This document shows positions 7,449 through 15,231 of a stretch of DNA of 26,399 nt, in pieces; positions within the stretch are counted from its first letter, which is position 1, and every line of letters starts with the position of its first letter. Under the pieces are notes generated by a model, which did not search any database, was not told the DNA's origin, and was given only the letters and a program-made list of their open reading frames with translations. Made by a program: the position numbers and the translations under genes. The DNA comes from an uncultured Bacilli bacterium (GTDB lineage: Bacteria > Bacillota_I > Bacilli_A > RFN20 > CAG-631). The stretch spans positions 1 to 26,399 of the forward strand of contig CAKPXW010000012.1 in the NCBI GenBank assembly GCA_934202505.1. The letters are read 5' to 3'.

Positions 7449-8363
7449 ATGGATTTAGTAATATTAGCTGCTGGGATGGGAAGTAGATTTGGTGGTTTGA
7501 AACAAATTGAGCCTATTGATAAATATGGTAATTTTATTATTGATTATTCGATATATGATGCTATTGAAGCTGGTTTTGATAGAGTAATTTTTATAATTAA
7601 AGAGGAAAATTTAGAAATATTTAAAAAAACTATAGGAGCACGTATTGAAAATAAAATAAAAACATATTATGCTTTTCAAAAATTAAATAATGTTCCTAAT
7701 AATTATACGGTTCCTGAAAGTAGAATTAAACCTCTTGGCACCGCTCATGCAATTTATTGTGCAAAAGATCTTGTAAGTGAAAAGTTTATTATTATAAATG
7801 CTGATGATTATTATGGAAAAGATGCTTTTAAAGTAGCAGCAAAATTTTTAAATAACCTTCCAAATGACTCTAAAAACAATTATGCTAATGTTGCTTATAA
7901 AGTTATAAATACTATTACAGAAAATGGTTCTGTAAAACGTGGTGTATTGAAATTTGATAATCATTCTTGCCTTCAAGAAATGATTGAATCATCTATTGAA
8001 AAGAAAGATACAAATCAATTAATTGCTACTCCTCTTGATAAGAATATTAAACCTTTTTCTATAGATGGTGAAAGTTTAGTTTCTATGAATATGTTTGCTT
8101 TTACAAAAGATATTATGCAACATATTGAAAATGGCTTTTCTACATTTTTTAAGGAAAACATAAATAATTTAAATGATTGTGAATATTTAATTCCTTCTGT
8201 TGTTTCTTCTTTAATAGAAAAAAATATTATTAAAGTAAATATTTTATCAACTACTTCAATTTGGTATGGTGTAACTTATAAAGAAGATAAACAATATGTA
8301 TATGACTCTTTAAATAAAATGCAAGATGATGAAATATATCCTCAAGGATTATGGAAAAAATAA
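7449..8363 (+). CDS. Sugar-phosphate nucleotidyltransferase (NTP_transferase family)
   Basis: 304 residues from the ATG at 7449. A TTG at 7434 is rejected because it would overlap the ribosome site GGAGGA (7436-7441), which is ideally spaced for 7449. LAAGMGSRFGGLKQ (6-19) is the nucleotide-binding loop of nucleotidyltransferases that make NDP-sugars. KPLGTAHAI (94-102) is the sugar/nucleotide-contacting segment, and INADDYYG (116-123) carries the metal-binding aspartates. These enzymes join a sugar-1-phosphate with NTP. The sugar and base cannot be told here; UTP or CTP use would both fit the fold. The gene is alone on its strand with its own promoter and terminator. It faces away from the tsa operon and towards the glycosyltransferase, which might use its product. 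Confidence 0.85.
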   Translation: MDLVILAAGMGSRFGGLKQIEPIDKYGNFIIDYSIYDAIEAGFDRVIFIIKEENLEIFKKTIGARIENKIKTYYAFQKLNNVPNNYTVPESRIKPLGTAHAIYCAKDLVSEKFIIINADDYYGKDAFKVAAKFLNNLPNDSKNNYANVAYKVINTITENGSVKRGVLKFDNHSCLQEMIESSIEKKDTNQLIATPLDKNIKPFSIDGESLVSMNMFAFTKDIMQHIENGFSTFFKENINNLNDCEYLIPSVVSSLIEKNIIKVNILSTTSIWYGVTYKEDKQYVYDSLNKMQDDEIYPQGLWKK

Positions 8364-8383
8364 AAAAGTCAAATGACTTTTTT
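8362..8383. terminator. Bidirectional intrinsic terminator
   Basis: A 9-bp stem (8362-8370 with 8375-8383) has an AAAT loop, with A runs on one side and T runs on the other. It overlaps the stops of the convergent nucleotidyltransferase and GT4 genes. Confidence 0.75.
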
Positions 8384-9513
8384 TATTTTTTGTTATATTT
8401 TTCAAGAGTATCGATAAACATTTTTTCCATTTTCATCATACATTTTTCTTGATTTAAATTTTCTTTAGCATATTCAATATATTTTTTAGAATATTCATCT
8501 CTTACTTTAGGATTATCAATAAACCAATCGATTTTATTTGCTAAATCTTGTGGGTTATCATAATCAAATTTACATTTTTCATCAATAGCATAAGTTTGCG
8601 TGGCACATCTATTGGAGTTAGAGATAATAGGAACAATTCCACAAGCCATAGCTTCTAGGCAACCAATGCCTTCGGCTTCAATTGTTGCACAATGAACATA
8701 TAAATAACAACTATTTAATATTTCAACCATTTCTTCATGAGAAAAAGATTTCATAATTGGTTTAATAGGTAATTTTGTAACTTCTTCTTTAATTTTATTT
8801 TCTAAAGGCCCTGCACCTGCTAATACAAGTTCTATTTTATCTTTATATTTTGAAAGCATAATTGCATCAATTAATACTTTATGATTTTTTTCTCTAGAAT
8901 ATCTTCCTGTATAAATGATTCTAATTTTATCTGTTTTTGAAATATTTTCTAAAGGAACAAAGCAATCATTAACACCATTAGAAATTACATATCCATTACA
9001 TGGTCCAAACATTTTTTCATATAATTCTTTTAAATATTTTGTTGGAAAATGAATTGCATCTGCATGTTTATATAATTCATTTAATACAGAATATGTAAGT
9101 CTATTTATAATTTTTCCATTTTCAAGATAAACATGGGCAGTTAAATTTTCTGATAATTGATGAAACCCTGCTGTCACAGGAAGTCCAATTTCTTTAGCAA
9201 TTTTACAACTTTTTTTGCCAAGAGAAAATGGTAGCATTACATGCACAATATCTGAATCTTTTATCGCTTCTTTTATGATACTTTTATCTGCTTTTGCTAA
9301 AAACACACCATTTTCTTCTACATAATGGTTAAAAACACCAAAATTTATTAAGGGAACAATATAAAAGTCCTTTTCATTTTTCCTTTCATTGTCAGGACAT
9401 AATACCTTTACTGTATGTCCTTTTTCTTTTAAATATCTAATTAAATTCATAGCAGCAATAGTAGTACCATTATTTTCTTTTCCAAGAACATCACATACAA
9501 TTGTTATTATCAT
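8383..9513 (-). CDS. GT4 family glycosyltransferase, diacylglycerol glucosyltransferase-like
   Basis: A 376-residue GT-B fold enzyme. VLGKENNGTTIAAMNL (9-24) is the N-terminal acceptor-side glycine loop. YTGRYSREKN (201-210) starts the C-terminal nucleotide-sugar domain. E279 and E287 give the retaining GT4 E-x7-E motif in EAEGIGCLEAM. The general form matches GT4 enzymes that add glucose or galactose to diacylglycerol or (glyco)lipids in Bacillota and Mollicutes, which fits its partner gene. The start overlaps the end of the PlsC-like acyltransferase gene by 23 bases, so the two are co-translated. No signal peptide is seen; a peripheral membrane enzyme is expected. Lipid glycosylation is inferred from the neighbour and family, not proven. 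Confidence 0.85.
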   Translation of the reverse strand: MIITIVCDVLGKENNGTTIAAMNLIRYLKEKGHTVKVLCPDNERKNEKDFYIVPLINFGVFNHYVEENGVFLAKADKSIIKEAIKDSDIVHVMLPFSLGKKSCKIAKEIGLPVTAGFHQLSENLTAHVYLENGKIINRLTYSVLNELYKHADAIHFPTKYLKELYEKMFGPCNGYVISNGVNDCFVPLENISKTDKIRIIYTGRYSREKNHKVLIDAIMLSKYKDKIELVLAGAGPLENKIKEEVTKLPIKPIMKSFSHEEMVEILNSCYLYVHCATIEAEGIGCLEAMACGIVPIISNSNRCATQTYAIDEKCKFDYDNPQDLANKIDWFIDNPKVRDEYSKKYIEYAKENLNQEKCMMKMEKMFIDTLEKYNKK

Positions 9514-10291
9514 TTTCTAATTCCTTTCCATTAACATATTTTTTATACGAATAACTTTCTTCTTTTTCCACAACCTCAACCATGAAATTATAAATTTTAT
9601 CTCGCATTTCTTGTTTGTTTTTACATTTATTAGGATAAATAGGATTGCCAATAGTTATTGTAATATAAGGGTGCAGTTTTTTAAATATTTTTCTTTGTTT
9701 ATAAGTAATAACAAAGCCTACAGCTGGAACATTAAACATAAATGGGTAAGTGAAAGAACTATTTTTAAATGGACGTATTTTATTATAATATGGCCAAATA
9801 TGTGCTTCAGGATAAATAGTTATTGCTTGATTCTTAGCAAGTCTATTTTTCATTTCTTCAAATAAATTTTTACTCCCTTTAAAAGTTGAAGATAATGGCA
9901 TTCCTCCTAACATATCAACTAAATGTCTAATAATTGGTATGGAAACAGCATCAGGAGAAACTATTATATTGGCTTTTTTGGGGAAAGATAATAATGTGGG
10001 GTTGAAAGCATCAGCAACTCCTTGTGTATGATTACCATATAAAATATAGCCACTTTTTATCTTTTTTAATGCTTTTTTATTTTTTATTTTAACTTTAAAA
10101 ACTATTTTCATATACATATATACAAGTGGTGTTGCTATAAAATGATAAAGCAAAAAGCTTGTAGTTTTCCAAACAACACTTGAATGATTATATTTATATT
10201 GATGATCAATAGTTTTAGGTGAAATCTTGTCTTTGCTTGCAGCAAAATCGTCATTTAATTCGTCAGTATAGATATAAGTTTTTTTCTTCAT
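9491..10291 (-). CDS. PlsC-like lysophospholipid acyltransferase family protein
   Basis: 266 residues. A hydrophobic segment at 39-65 anchors it to the membrane, after a charged N-terminal region of about 38 residues. YGNHTQGVAD (85-94) is the catalytic His/Asp block, but the spacing is H88-x5-D94 rather than the usual H-x4-D of 1-acylglycerol-3-phosphate acyltransferases. The later block reads YPEAHIW (160-166) where most PlsC have (F/Y)PEGTRS. IRPFKNSSF (172-180) matches the family K-x-G position region. I infer an acyltransferase of a divergent subfamily; the acceptor may not be lysophosphatidate. It is the first gene of a two-gene operon with the GT4 enzyme. It ends with TGA. Confidence 0.8.
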   Translation of the reverse strand: MKKKTYIYTDELNDDFAASKDKISPKTIDHQYKYNHSSVVWKTTSFLLYHFIATPLVYMYMKIVFKVKIKNKKALKKIKSGYILYGNHTQGVADAFNPTLLSFPKKANIIVSPDAVSIPIIRHLVDMLGGMPLSSTFKGSKNLFEEMKNRLAKNQAITIYPEAHIWPYYNKIRPFKNSSFTYPFMFNVPAVGFVITYKQRKIFKKLHPYITITIGNPIYPNKCKNKQEMRDKIYNFMVEVVEKEESYSYKKYVNGKELENDNNNCM

Positions 10292-10333
10292 AATATTTAC
10301 CTTAAATTTTATAAATAAAATTTATATACTCAT

Positions 10334-10362
10334 AGTTTATACAATTATTACAAATTTATCAA
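10334..10362 (-). promoter_or_regulatory. Possible promoter of the acyltransferase-GT4 operon
   Basis: Minus strand TTGATA (10362-10357), a 17-base spacer, then TAAACT (10339-10334); TATAAA at 15-base spacing also overlaps. It lies 43 bases upstream of the ATG. The match is moderate and AT-rich background makes it uncertain. Confidence 0.35.
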
Positions 10363-10385
10363 TAAAAATATGCTTAAATATAAAT

Positions 10386-10406
10386 AAAAAGGCTTAAAGC
10401 CTTTTT
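10386..10406 (-). terminator. Intrinsic terminator of the DUF4127 gene
   Basis: A 9-bp stem (10386-10394 with 10398-10406, GGCT/AGCC core) has a TAA loop. It is followed on the minus strand by a T run, 15 bases past the DUF4127 stop. Confidence 0.7.
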
Positions 10407-10420
10407 TATTATACAAATCA

Positions 10421-11983
10421 CTATTTTTGTTTAACTTCTACTTCAATTCCTGTTTCAAAGAATCGATTCCAAGGTTGGTAATGTTTTACTAATTCTACTT
10501 TATATTCCTCGTCATCTAGATTTTCTTTTGCCCATTTTATTAAATTGTTTTTTATATAAGTAGCAACTTTTCCATCTTCTTTGCCATCAATTTCTTTCCA
10601 ATCAAATCCTTGCTCTTTAAAATAATCAAAAGCATCAAATCTTACATTGCTTTGATATCCACAATCTTCAAGATATCTAAGTCCCATAAAGTTTAAAAAT
10701 TTATTAGACATTCCATATAAATGATTTACCATCATCAAAGGAATACATGTTCCAAGAGTGTTAGCAGCTGTATTCCATCCAGCATAACTATTTACTTTAA
10801 ATAGTAAATGTTGACTATGTAACATATTTACTAAAATAGTATCTGACCCATTAGCATAAGCAATATCAGCAATTCCTACACATTTTTTTATGGAAACTAA
10901 ATATTTTATGTATTCTACAAATTCTACTAAATTTCTTCCAACAGTATAATTTAAATCCTTTTCTCCAGGAAACTTATCATCTTTTAAACTATCATATAAA
11001 TGTCTTGCTTCTAACATATCTTTTAATGGAAGATTTACCATAAGTACCATATCAGAAAGACTATAATCATCTATTTCCATTCCACCAGATGCAAGTATTT
11101 GATATTTAATAGATTCACTTACAGGTCTATCTTCATAACGAGGAATAATATTTCCTTCATTACAAGTTGAATAACGTACAAATACTTTTGGTTTAACATT
11201 GTTAATTTCATTTATTGCTCTTGCAAGTAAAACATTTGATACTGCATCTGCATCTGGATACATAAGCACTTTACTTTCAAGATGACATTTATTGATATGT
11301 GATCTAACTTTCATTTGATCAATAGCTGTAAGTCCATATGGTGCTGAATCATCTTGAGGAATAACTAAAAAGTCAATAATATTTTCATTTACTAAGTCAA
11401 TAACATGTTGATTCATATTTGTATTTATTTTTCTTCTGCTTAAGTAGTCATCAACATATTTTTGATAATCATTTTTAGTTATAAATTCTTTGCATCTATC
11501 ATATTCTTTTTGTTCTTCATCATTTAATTTTCTAACTTCTTTTAAATGATCATAATATCCCAAATTATGAATTTCTTGTCCACATAATTCATAAAAATCT
11601 GGTTCTTCATCATTACTACTATAACTTGGACAGCGCATAATTAAATGGAAAGCAAATATTTTAATATTTTTATTTTCCTTTTTTAATTGTTTTAACACAT
11701 CTAGAATAGACATAAGTTCTTCTTCTTTTTTGTAATGTAAACGTGATGGAACGATTCCACCATATAATAAAGTGTCTATTGCTATAATTGCATAAGATGC
11801 ATCTTTACCTTCTTCTAAAATAAATTTTTGAATTGCAGCAATATCACCTGGTATTTTCTTTTGGCCTAAATATTCTCTTGGAATAGTTACAAGATTAATA
11901 TCTTCTGCCATTTTTCCAATCATGTTTGGGAAGTCATAAGTACAAGGTCTTTCATCTAGAGAAATGTTAATAATTTTTTTCAT
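10421..11983 (-). CDS. DUF4127 family protein
   Basis: A 520-residue soluble protein whose start MKKIINISLDERPCTYDFP matches the DUF4127 family (LDERP block at residues 9-13). Other visible conserved-looking blocks are DTLLYGGIVPSR (near 70), a VIPQDDSAPYG block near 213, and MYPDADAVS (near 240). The many Asp/His/Cys residues in loops suggest a metal or sugar site, but I know of no proven reaction for the family. There is no signal peptide or membrane segment. GGAG lies nine bases before the ATG. The gene is transcribed alone, with its own terminator, and diverges from gpr across 92 bases. A role in cell-surface sugar or spore metabolism would be guesswork. Confidence 0.85.
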   Translation of the reverse strand: MKKIINISLDERPCTYDFPNMIGKMAEDINLVTIPREYLGQKKIPGDIAAIQKFILEEGKDASYAIIAIDTLLYGGIVPSRLHYKKEEELMSILDVLKQLKKENKNIKIFAFHLIMRCPSYSSNDEEPDFYELCGQEIHNLGYYDHLKEVRKLNDEEQKEYDRCKEFITKNDYQKYVDDYLSRRKINTNMNQHVIDLVNENIIDFLVIPQDDSAPYGLTAIDQMKVRSHINKCHLESKVLMYPDADAVSNVLLARAINEINNVKPKVFVRYSTCNEGNIIPRYEDRPVSESIKYQILASGGMEIDDYSLSDMVLMVNLPLKDMLEARHLYDSLKDDKFPGEKDLNYTVGRNLVEFVEYIKYLVSIKKCVGIADIAYANGSDTILVNMLHSQHLLFKVNSYAGWNTAANTLGTCIPLMMVNHLYGMSNKFLNFMGLRYLEDCGYQSNVRFDAFDYFKEQGFDWKEIDGKEDGKVATYIKNNLIKWAKENLDDEEYKVELVKHYQPWNRFFETGIEVEVKQK

Positions 11984-12030
11984 AATATCTTACTCCTAAG
12001 TCCTAATAATAATATCACAAAAAATTACAA

Positions 12031-12060
12031 GTATAAATAGCATTTATAGTGGTAAACTAG
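12031..12060 (+). promoter_or_regulatory. Weak forespore (SigF/SigG)-like promoter before gpr
   Basis: GTATA (12031-12035), a 15-base spacer, then GGTAAACTAG (12051-12060). The -35 fits GYWTA, and the -10 fits only the first half of the SigF consensus. The predicted transcript start would fall at the ribosome site, which weakens the call. Confidence 0.2.
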
Positions 12061-12075
12061 AAAAGGTGATAAATA

Positions 12076-12897
12076 TTGAATACACATACAGATTTTGCAG
12101 ATGAACTATTAGATAAAAAAGCTAAAGATGAATATAAGCTTATTAGTAAAAAAAGTAAAAATATTACAATGAATATCATTGATATTTTAAAAGAAAAAAA
12201 TTCTTTTTTGAAAGAAAAAGGGCGTTATATTTCTGTGGAATTTAATAATTTATTTGATGATTCTATTAGAGAAAAAGTTTCTAAAGCATTAATAGACGCC
12301 TTTAATTCTTTATATAAAATTAAAAGTAATGATAAAGTTTTAATAGTTGGTCTTGGAAATGATAAAATAATTGCCGATGCTTTAGGTCCAATAGTTGCTG
12401 ATAAAATAATGGTTACAAACCACCTATTTATCAATAAAGAAAACATTAATAAAAGTATTAAAAGAGTTTGCGTTTTTACTCCAAAAGTAATGGGACAAAC
12501 TGGTCTTGAAAGTGCTGATTTAATCTTAGCTGTAAATAATTTATTTAAACCAAATTTAATCATAATAGTAGATTCTCTTGCTACTTCTTCTTTAATTAGA
12601 ATAAATAAAGTTATACAACTTTCTAATGTTGGTATCACACCCGGCTCAGGTGTTGGTAATTATAGAAAAGAAATTAGTGAGAAAAATTTACACACTAAAA
12701 TTATAACAGTAGGTGTTGCAACCGTTATGGAAGCTAGTAATATTATTAAAGAATTAAGTAATATTAAAATACCTAAAGACTCAAATTACTCTTTAATTTT
12801 AACGCCAAAAGAAATTGATGAAAATATTGAACATTTAGCTACAATTATTTCATCTTCTATAAATCAATATATTCATGAAAATTTTTCTAAATTATAA
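12076..12897 (+). CDS. gpr: Germination (spore) protease GPR
   Basis: GPR degrades the small acid-soluble DNA-binding spore proteins during germination. It is made in the forespore as a zymogen that removes its own N-terminal piece. The start is TTG at 12076, preceded by AGGTGAT at good spacing; the next residues, HTDFADE, match the family TDLA-x-E region. Diagnostic blocks are VGLGND (91-96), ADALGP with D101, TPKVMGQTGLES (135-146), VDSLATSS with D166, and TPGSGVGNYRKE (188-199). D101 and D166 correspond to the two catalytic aspartates described for Bacillus GPR. The end (TPKEIDENIE) is also conserved. At 273 residues it is clearly shorter than Bacillus GPR (about 370), mainly between the GVGN block and the TPKEIDE block. 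It heads gpr - small membrane gene - fmt; spoIIP, the usual neighbour in Bacillus, is absent. Confidence 0.93.
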   Translation: MNTHTDFADELLDKKAKDEYKLISKKSKNITMNIIDILKEKNSFLKEKGRYISVEFNNLFDDSIREKVSKALIDAFNSLYKIKSNDKVLIVGLGNDKIIADALGPIVADKIMVTNHLFINKENINKSIKRVCVFTPKVMGQTGLESADLILAVNNLFKPNLIIIVDSLATSSLIRINKVIQLSNVGITPGSGVGNYRKEISEKNLHTKIITVGVATVMEASNIIKELSNIKIPKDSNYSLILTPKEIDENIEHLATIISSSINQYIHENFSKL

Positions 12898-12950
12898 TTT
12901 TCGACATTTTATTTAATAAATATTTTTTATTATATTTATGGTGAAATGAA

Positions 12951-13217
12951 TTGAAAAAGAAAATTGGAGAATTTTTATTACTTTTTTTTATCATTATTAT
13001 GTTTATTGGAATTTTAACTGGCATGAAAGGAAATTCCAAAGTTGTTATTGAAAAAGAAAGTGAATACGAAGTAGACAATTCTGTAAATGATGATTTATTT
13101 TTAAACGAAGGAAACAATATTTCTCGATTAAATGAAAAAATAAGCATCGCTATTTCTAAAGGAATTAATGGAACATTAAATGGTCTTTATAAAATCGTCA
13201 AAAAAATTGTTGCATAA
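12951..13217 (+). CDS. Small single-pass membrane protein, possibly YqxA (DUF3679)-like
   Basis: 88 residues, starting with TTG at 12951 after GGTGA (12940-12944); the nearby ATG at 12947 stops after two codons. Residues 1-5 are basic and 7-25 form one hydrophobic helix ending GILTGM. An acidic linker and an amphipathic C-terminal stretch ending YKIVKKIVA follow. In Bacillus the gpr cluster also holds yqxA, a small protein with the same layout (N-terminal helix ending in a G-M, soluble tail). Position and topology therefore suggest a YqxA-like spore-membrane protein, but I see no decisive motif. It sits 53 bases after gpr and 39 before fmt, and is probably co-transcribed. Confidence 0.6.
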   Translation: MKKKIGEFLLLFFIIIMFIGILTGMKGNSKVVIEKESEYEVDNSVNDDLFLNEGNNISRLNEKISIAISKGINGTLNGLYKIVKKIVA

Positions 13218-13256
13218 AATTATGAGGTTTTATACAATAAATTTTGGTGATGAATA

Positions 13257-14195
13257 ATGAAAGATGTAAGAATTGTGTTTTTAGGCACTCCAGCAATTGC
13301 TGCTACAATTTTGCAAGGACTTATCGAAGCAAATTATAATGTTGTAGGTGTTGTTTCTCAACCAGACAAAGAAATTGGTAGAAAAAAAATTTTGACACCT
13401 ACTCCTGTAAAAGAAATAGCTTTAAAGTATGATATTCCTGTTTTTCAACCTATAAAACTTAGAAATGATTTTGAATTTTTAAAAGAATTAAAGCCAGATT
13501 TACTAATTACTACAGCCTATGGTCAAATTCTTCCACAAGAAGTTTTAAATCTTGCAACTATTAATAATATTAATGTTCATGGTTCTTTACTTCCATCTTA
13601 TAGAGGAGGCGCACCTATTCAAAGAGCCATTATGAATGGTGACACTAAAACTGGCGTTTGCATTATGCAAATGGTCGATAAAATGGATGCTGGAATGGTT
13701 TATTCAAGCAAAGAAATTTTAATTGATAAAAATATGACTTCTTCAATTTTATTTGATAAAATGGCTATTATAGGAAAAAATTTACTACTAGAGACTTTAC
13801 CTGCAATTATAAATAAAACAGCTATAGGAACATTACAAGATGAAAGTAAAGTAACTTATGCTTTTAATATTAAAAGAGAAGAAGAAAAAATATCATTTTT
13901 TAATACTTGTAAAGATGTTCATAATAAAATTAATGGCCTTGCCGATATTCCTGGTGCTTATTGCTTTTTAAATGGTAAACAATTTAAAATTTATAAAAGT
14001 GATTATACAAATTTAAATGACTCTTTGCCTATTGGAACTTTAAAAATCGAAAATAAAAATCATTTATATGTTAAATGTTTAGATGGTTACCTTGAACTTT
14101 TACAAGTTCAACTTGAAGGTAAATCTAAAATGAATGTTAAAGATTTTTTAAATGGCTATAACAAAGATAATCTTATTAAACAACAACTTGATTAA
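13257..14195 (+). CDS. fmt: Methionyl-tRNA formyltransferase
   Basis: Fmt formylates Met-tRNAfMet for translation initiation, with 10-formyltetrahydrofolate as donor. The 312-residue length is normal. FLGTPAIAA (8-16) is the N-terminal Rossmann loop. N106 and H108 in NVHGSLLPSYRGGAPIQ (106-122) and D144 in MDAGM are the catalytic Asn-His-Asp set. The C-terminal part, from about 205, is the OB-fold tRNA-binding domain. A GGTGATG ribosome site precedes the ATG. It ends the gpr - small membrane gene - fmt group and is followed by a strong terminator. In many Bacillota fmt follows def and priA; its place next to gpr is unusual. Confidence 0.96.
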   Translation: MKDVRIVFLGTPAIAATILQGLIEANYNVVGVVSQPDKEIGRKKILTPTPVKEIALKYDIPVFQPIKLRNDFEFLKELKPDLLITTAYGQILPQEVLNLATINNINVHGSLLPSYRGGAPIQRAIMNGDTKTGVCIMQMVDKMDAGMVYSSKEILIDKNMTSSILFDKMAIIGKNLLLETLPAIINKTAIGTLQDESKVTYAFNIKREEEKISFFNTCKDVHNKINGLADIPGAYCFLNGKQFKIYKSDYTNLNDSLPIGTLKIENKNHLYVKCLDGYLELLQVQLEGKSKMNVKDFLNGYNKDNLIKQQLD

Positions 14196-14200
14196 TAAAT

Positions 14201-14240
14201 TATGGGATAATATGAATATATTCATATATCCCATTTTTTT
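14201..14240 (+). terminator. Strong intrinsic terminator after fmt
   Basis: ATGGGATA (14202-14209) pairs with TATCCCAT (14227-14234), and inside it TATGAATA pairs with TATTCATA (14211-14226). Together they form a stem of about 16 bp with one bulged A, followed by T7. Confidence 0.8.
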
Positions 14241-14256
14241 TACAAAATAAATACAC

Positions 14257-14285
14257 TTGCTATTTATTTATTTTTTGTTTATAAT
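14257..14285 (+). promoter_or_regulatory. SigA promoter of the degV-fakA-activase-plsY operon
   Basis: TTGCTA (14257-14262), a 17-base spacer, then a perfect TATAAT (14280-14285). The predicted start is near 14292. Confidence 0.75.
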
Positions 14286-14293
14286 TTTGTATG

Positions 14294-14319
14294 TTTCTAT
14301 TCTATATATAGAATAGAAA
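14294..14319. promoter_or_regulatory. 26-bp perfect palindrome at the predicted transcript start
   Basis: A 26-base perfect palindrome centred between 14306 and 14307, with core CTATTCTATATATAGAATAG. It begins about two bases after the predicted transcript start and ends five bases before the ribosome site TGGAGGA (14324-14330). It could be a repressor operator or a hairpin at the extreme 5' end of the mRNA. Confidence 0.65.
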
Positions 14320-14336
14320 AAAATGGAGGATTTATT

Positions 14337-15227
14337 ATGAATAATGTAATTATTGTAACGGATTCATGCGCTGATATTAGAAAAGACATGAGAGAAAGAT
14401 TTGGCATTGAATATGTCCAAATGAATAATGTATTTAAAGGTAAAGAAGTACCTGCAAGTCTTGATTGGGAATATTTCCCACCAAAAGAAATATATGACAT
14501 TTTAAGAACAGGAGAAAGAGTATTAACTACTCAAGTTCCAGTTGAAACTTTTGAAAAGAAATTTACTGAATGGTTAGATAAAGGAAATGATATTGTTTAC
14601 CTTGCTTGTTGTGTCCATCAATCTGGTTCAGTAAATACTGCAAAGAATGTTGCTAAAAAATTATTAGAAAAATATCCTAATAGAGAAATATATTGTGTTG
14701 ACTCTTTAAATGCTAGTGCTGGTGAAGCTTTAGTAGCAATTAGAGCTGCTATGTATCGTAACGAAGGCCTTTCAGCTAAAGAAATTTTTGAAAAAATTGA
14801 AGTTGATAAATCTTATGTTAGAGAATTCATTACTCTTGATACTTTAAGCTTTTTAACTCAATCTGGTAGAATTCAAGCTGATCAAACATTCTTAGGTGAT
14901 CGTTTAGGTGTTAAAATTATTATTACAAATGATATTGAAGGGAGACAAGTTCCATGTGGAAAAGTTAAAGGAAGAGATGCTTCTATTCAAGAAATTGTAA
15001 AATTATTAAAAGCTAACATTGTTGACCCTGAAAATCAAATTATTATGATTTCACATGCAGACTGCACTGAAGATGCCAATTATTTAAAAGAATTAATTGA
15101 AAAAGAAATTCCTTGCAAAGAAATTTATGTTTCTTATATTAATTCAATTGTTGGCTCTTGTGTAGGTCCAAATACAATTGGGGTTTGGGCGTTTGGAACC
15201 AAAAATACATTTACATTAAATAAGTAG
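14337..15227 (+). CDS. DegV family fatty-acid-binding protein, divergent FakB-type
   Basis: A 296-residue DegV-fold protein. Family marks are VTDSCADI (7-14), TTQVPVETF (64-72), and TLSFLTQSGRI near residue 170 (the usual Y-L-x-x-G-G-R-I block). Two binding-site motifs differ from normal. The SSGLSGT block reads CVHQSGS (92-98, one Ser kept), and the terminal H-x-GPG-x-L-G reads SCVGPNTIGVW with no His. FakB proteins bind a fatty acid so FakA can phosphorylate it, and fakA begins four bases downstream, so the partnership is well supported. The altered pocket suggests a different acyl chain or head group, or a regulatory role. The ribosome site TGGAGGA is optimal. This is the first gene of a five-gene operon. 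Confidence 0.87.
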   Translation: MNNVIIVTDSCADIRKDMRERFGIEYVQMNNVFKGKEVPASLDWEYFPPKEIYDILRTGERVLTTQVPVETFEKKFTEWLDKGNDIVYLACCVHQSGSVNTAKNVAKKLLEKYPNREIYCVDSLNASAGEALVAIRAAMYRNEGLSAKEIFEKIEVDKSYVREFITLDTLSFLTQSGRIQADQTFLGDRLGVKIIITNDIEGRQVPCGKVKGRDASIQEIVKLLKANIVDPENQIIMISHADCTEDANYLKELIEKEIPCKEIYVSYINSIVGSCVGPNTIGVWAFGTKNTFTLNK

Positions 15228-15231
15228 TTTT

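Noticed and set aside
9611..9865. 84-codon open frame on the plus strand inside the acyltransferase gene
   Set aside because: Antisense shadow with Phe/Ile/Asn-rich nonsense composition and no ribosome site.
12225..12638. 137-codon open frame on the minus strand inside gpr
   Set aside because: It lies wholly antisense to a well-conserved gene, with no ribosome site and no family resemblance; it is a by-product of low GC and codon bias.
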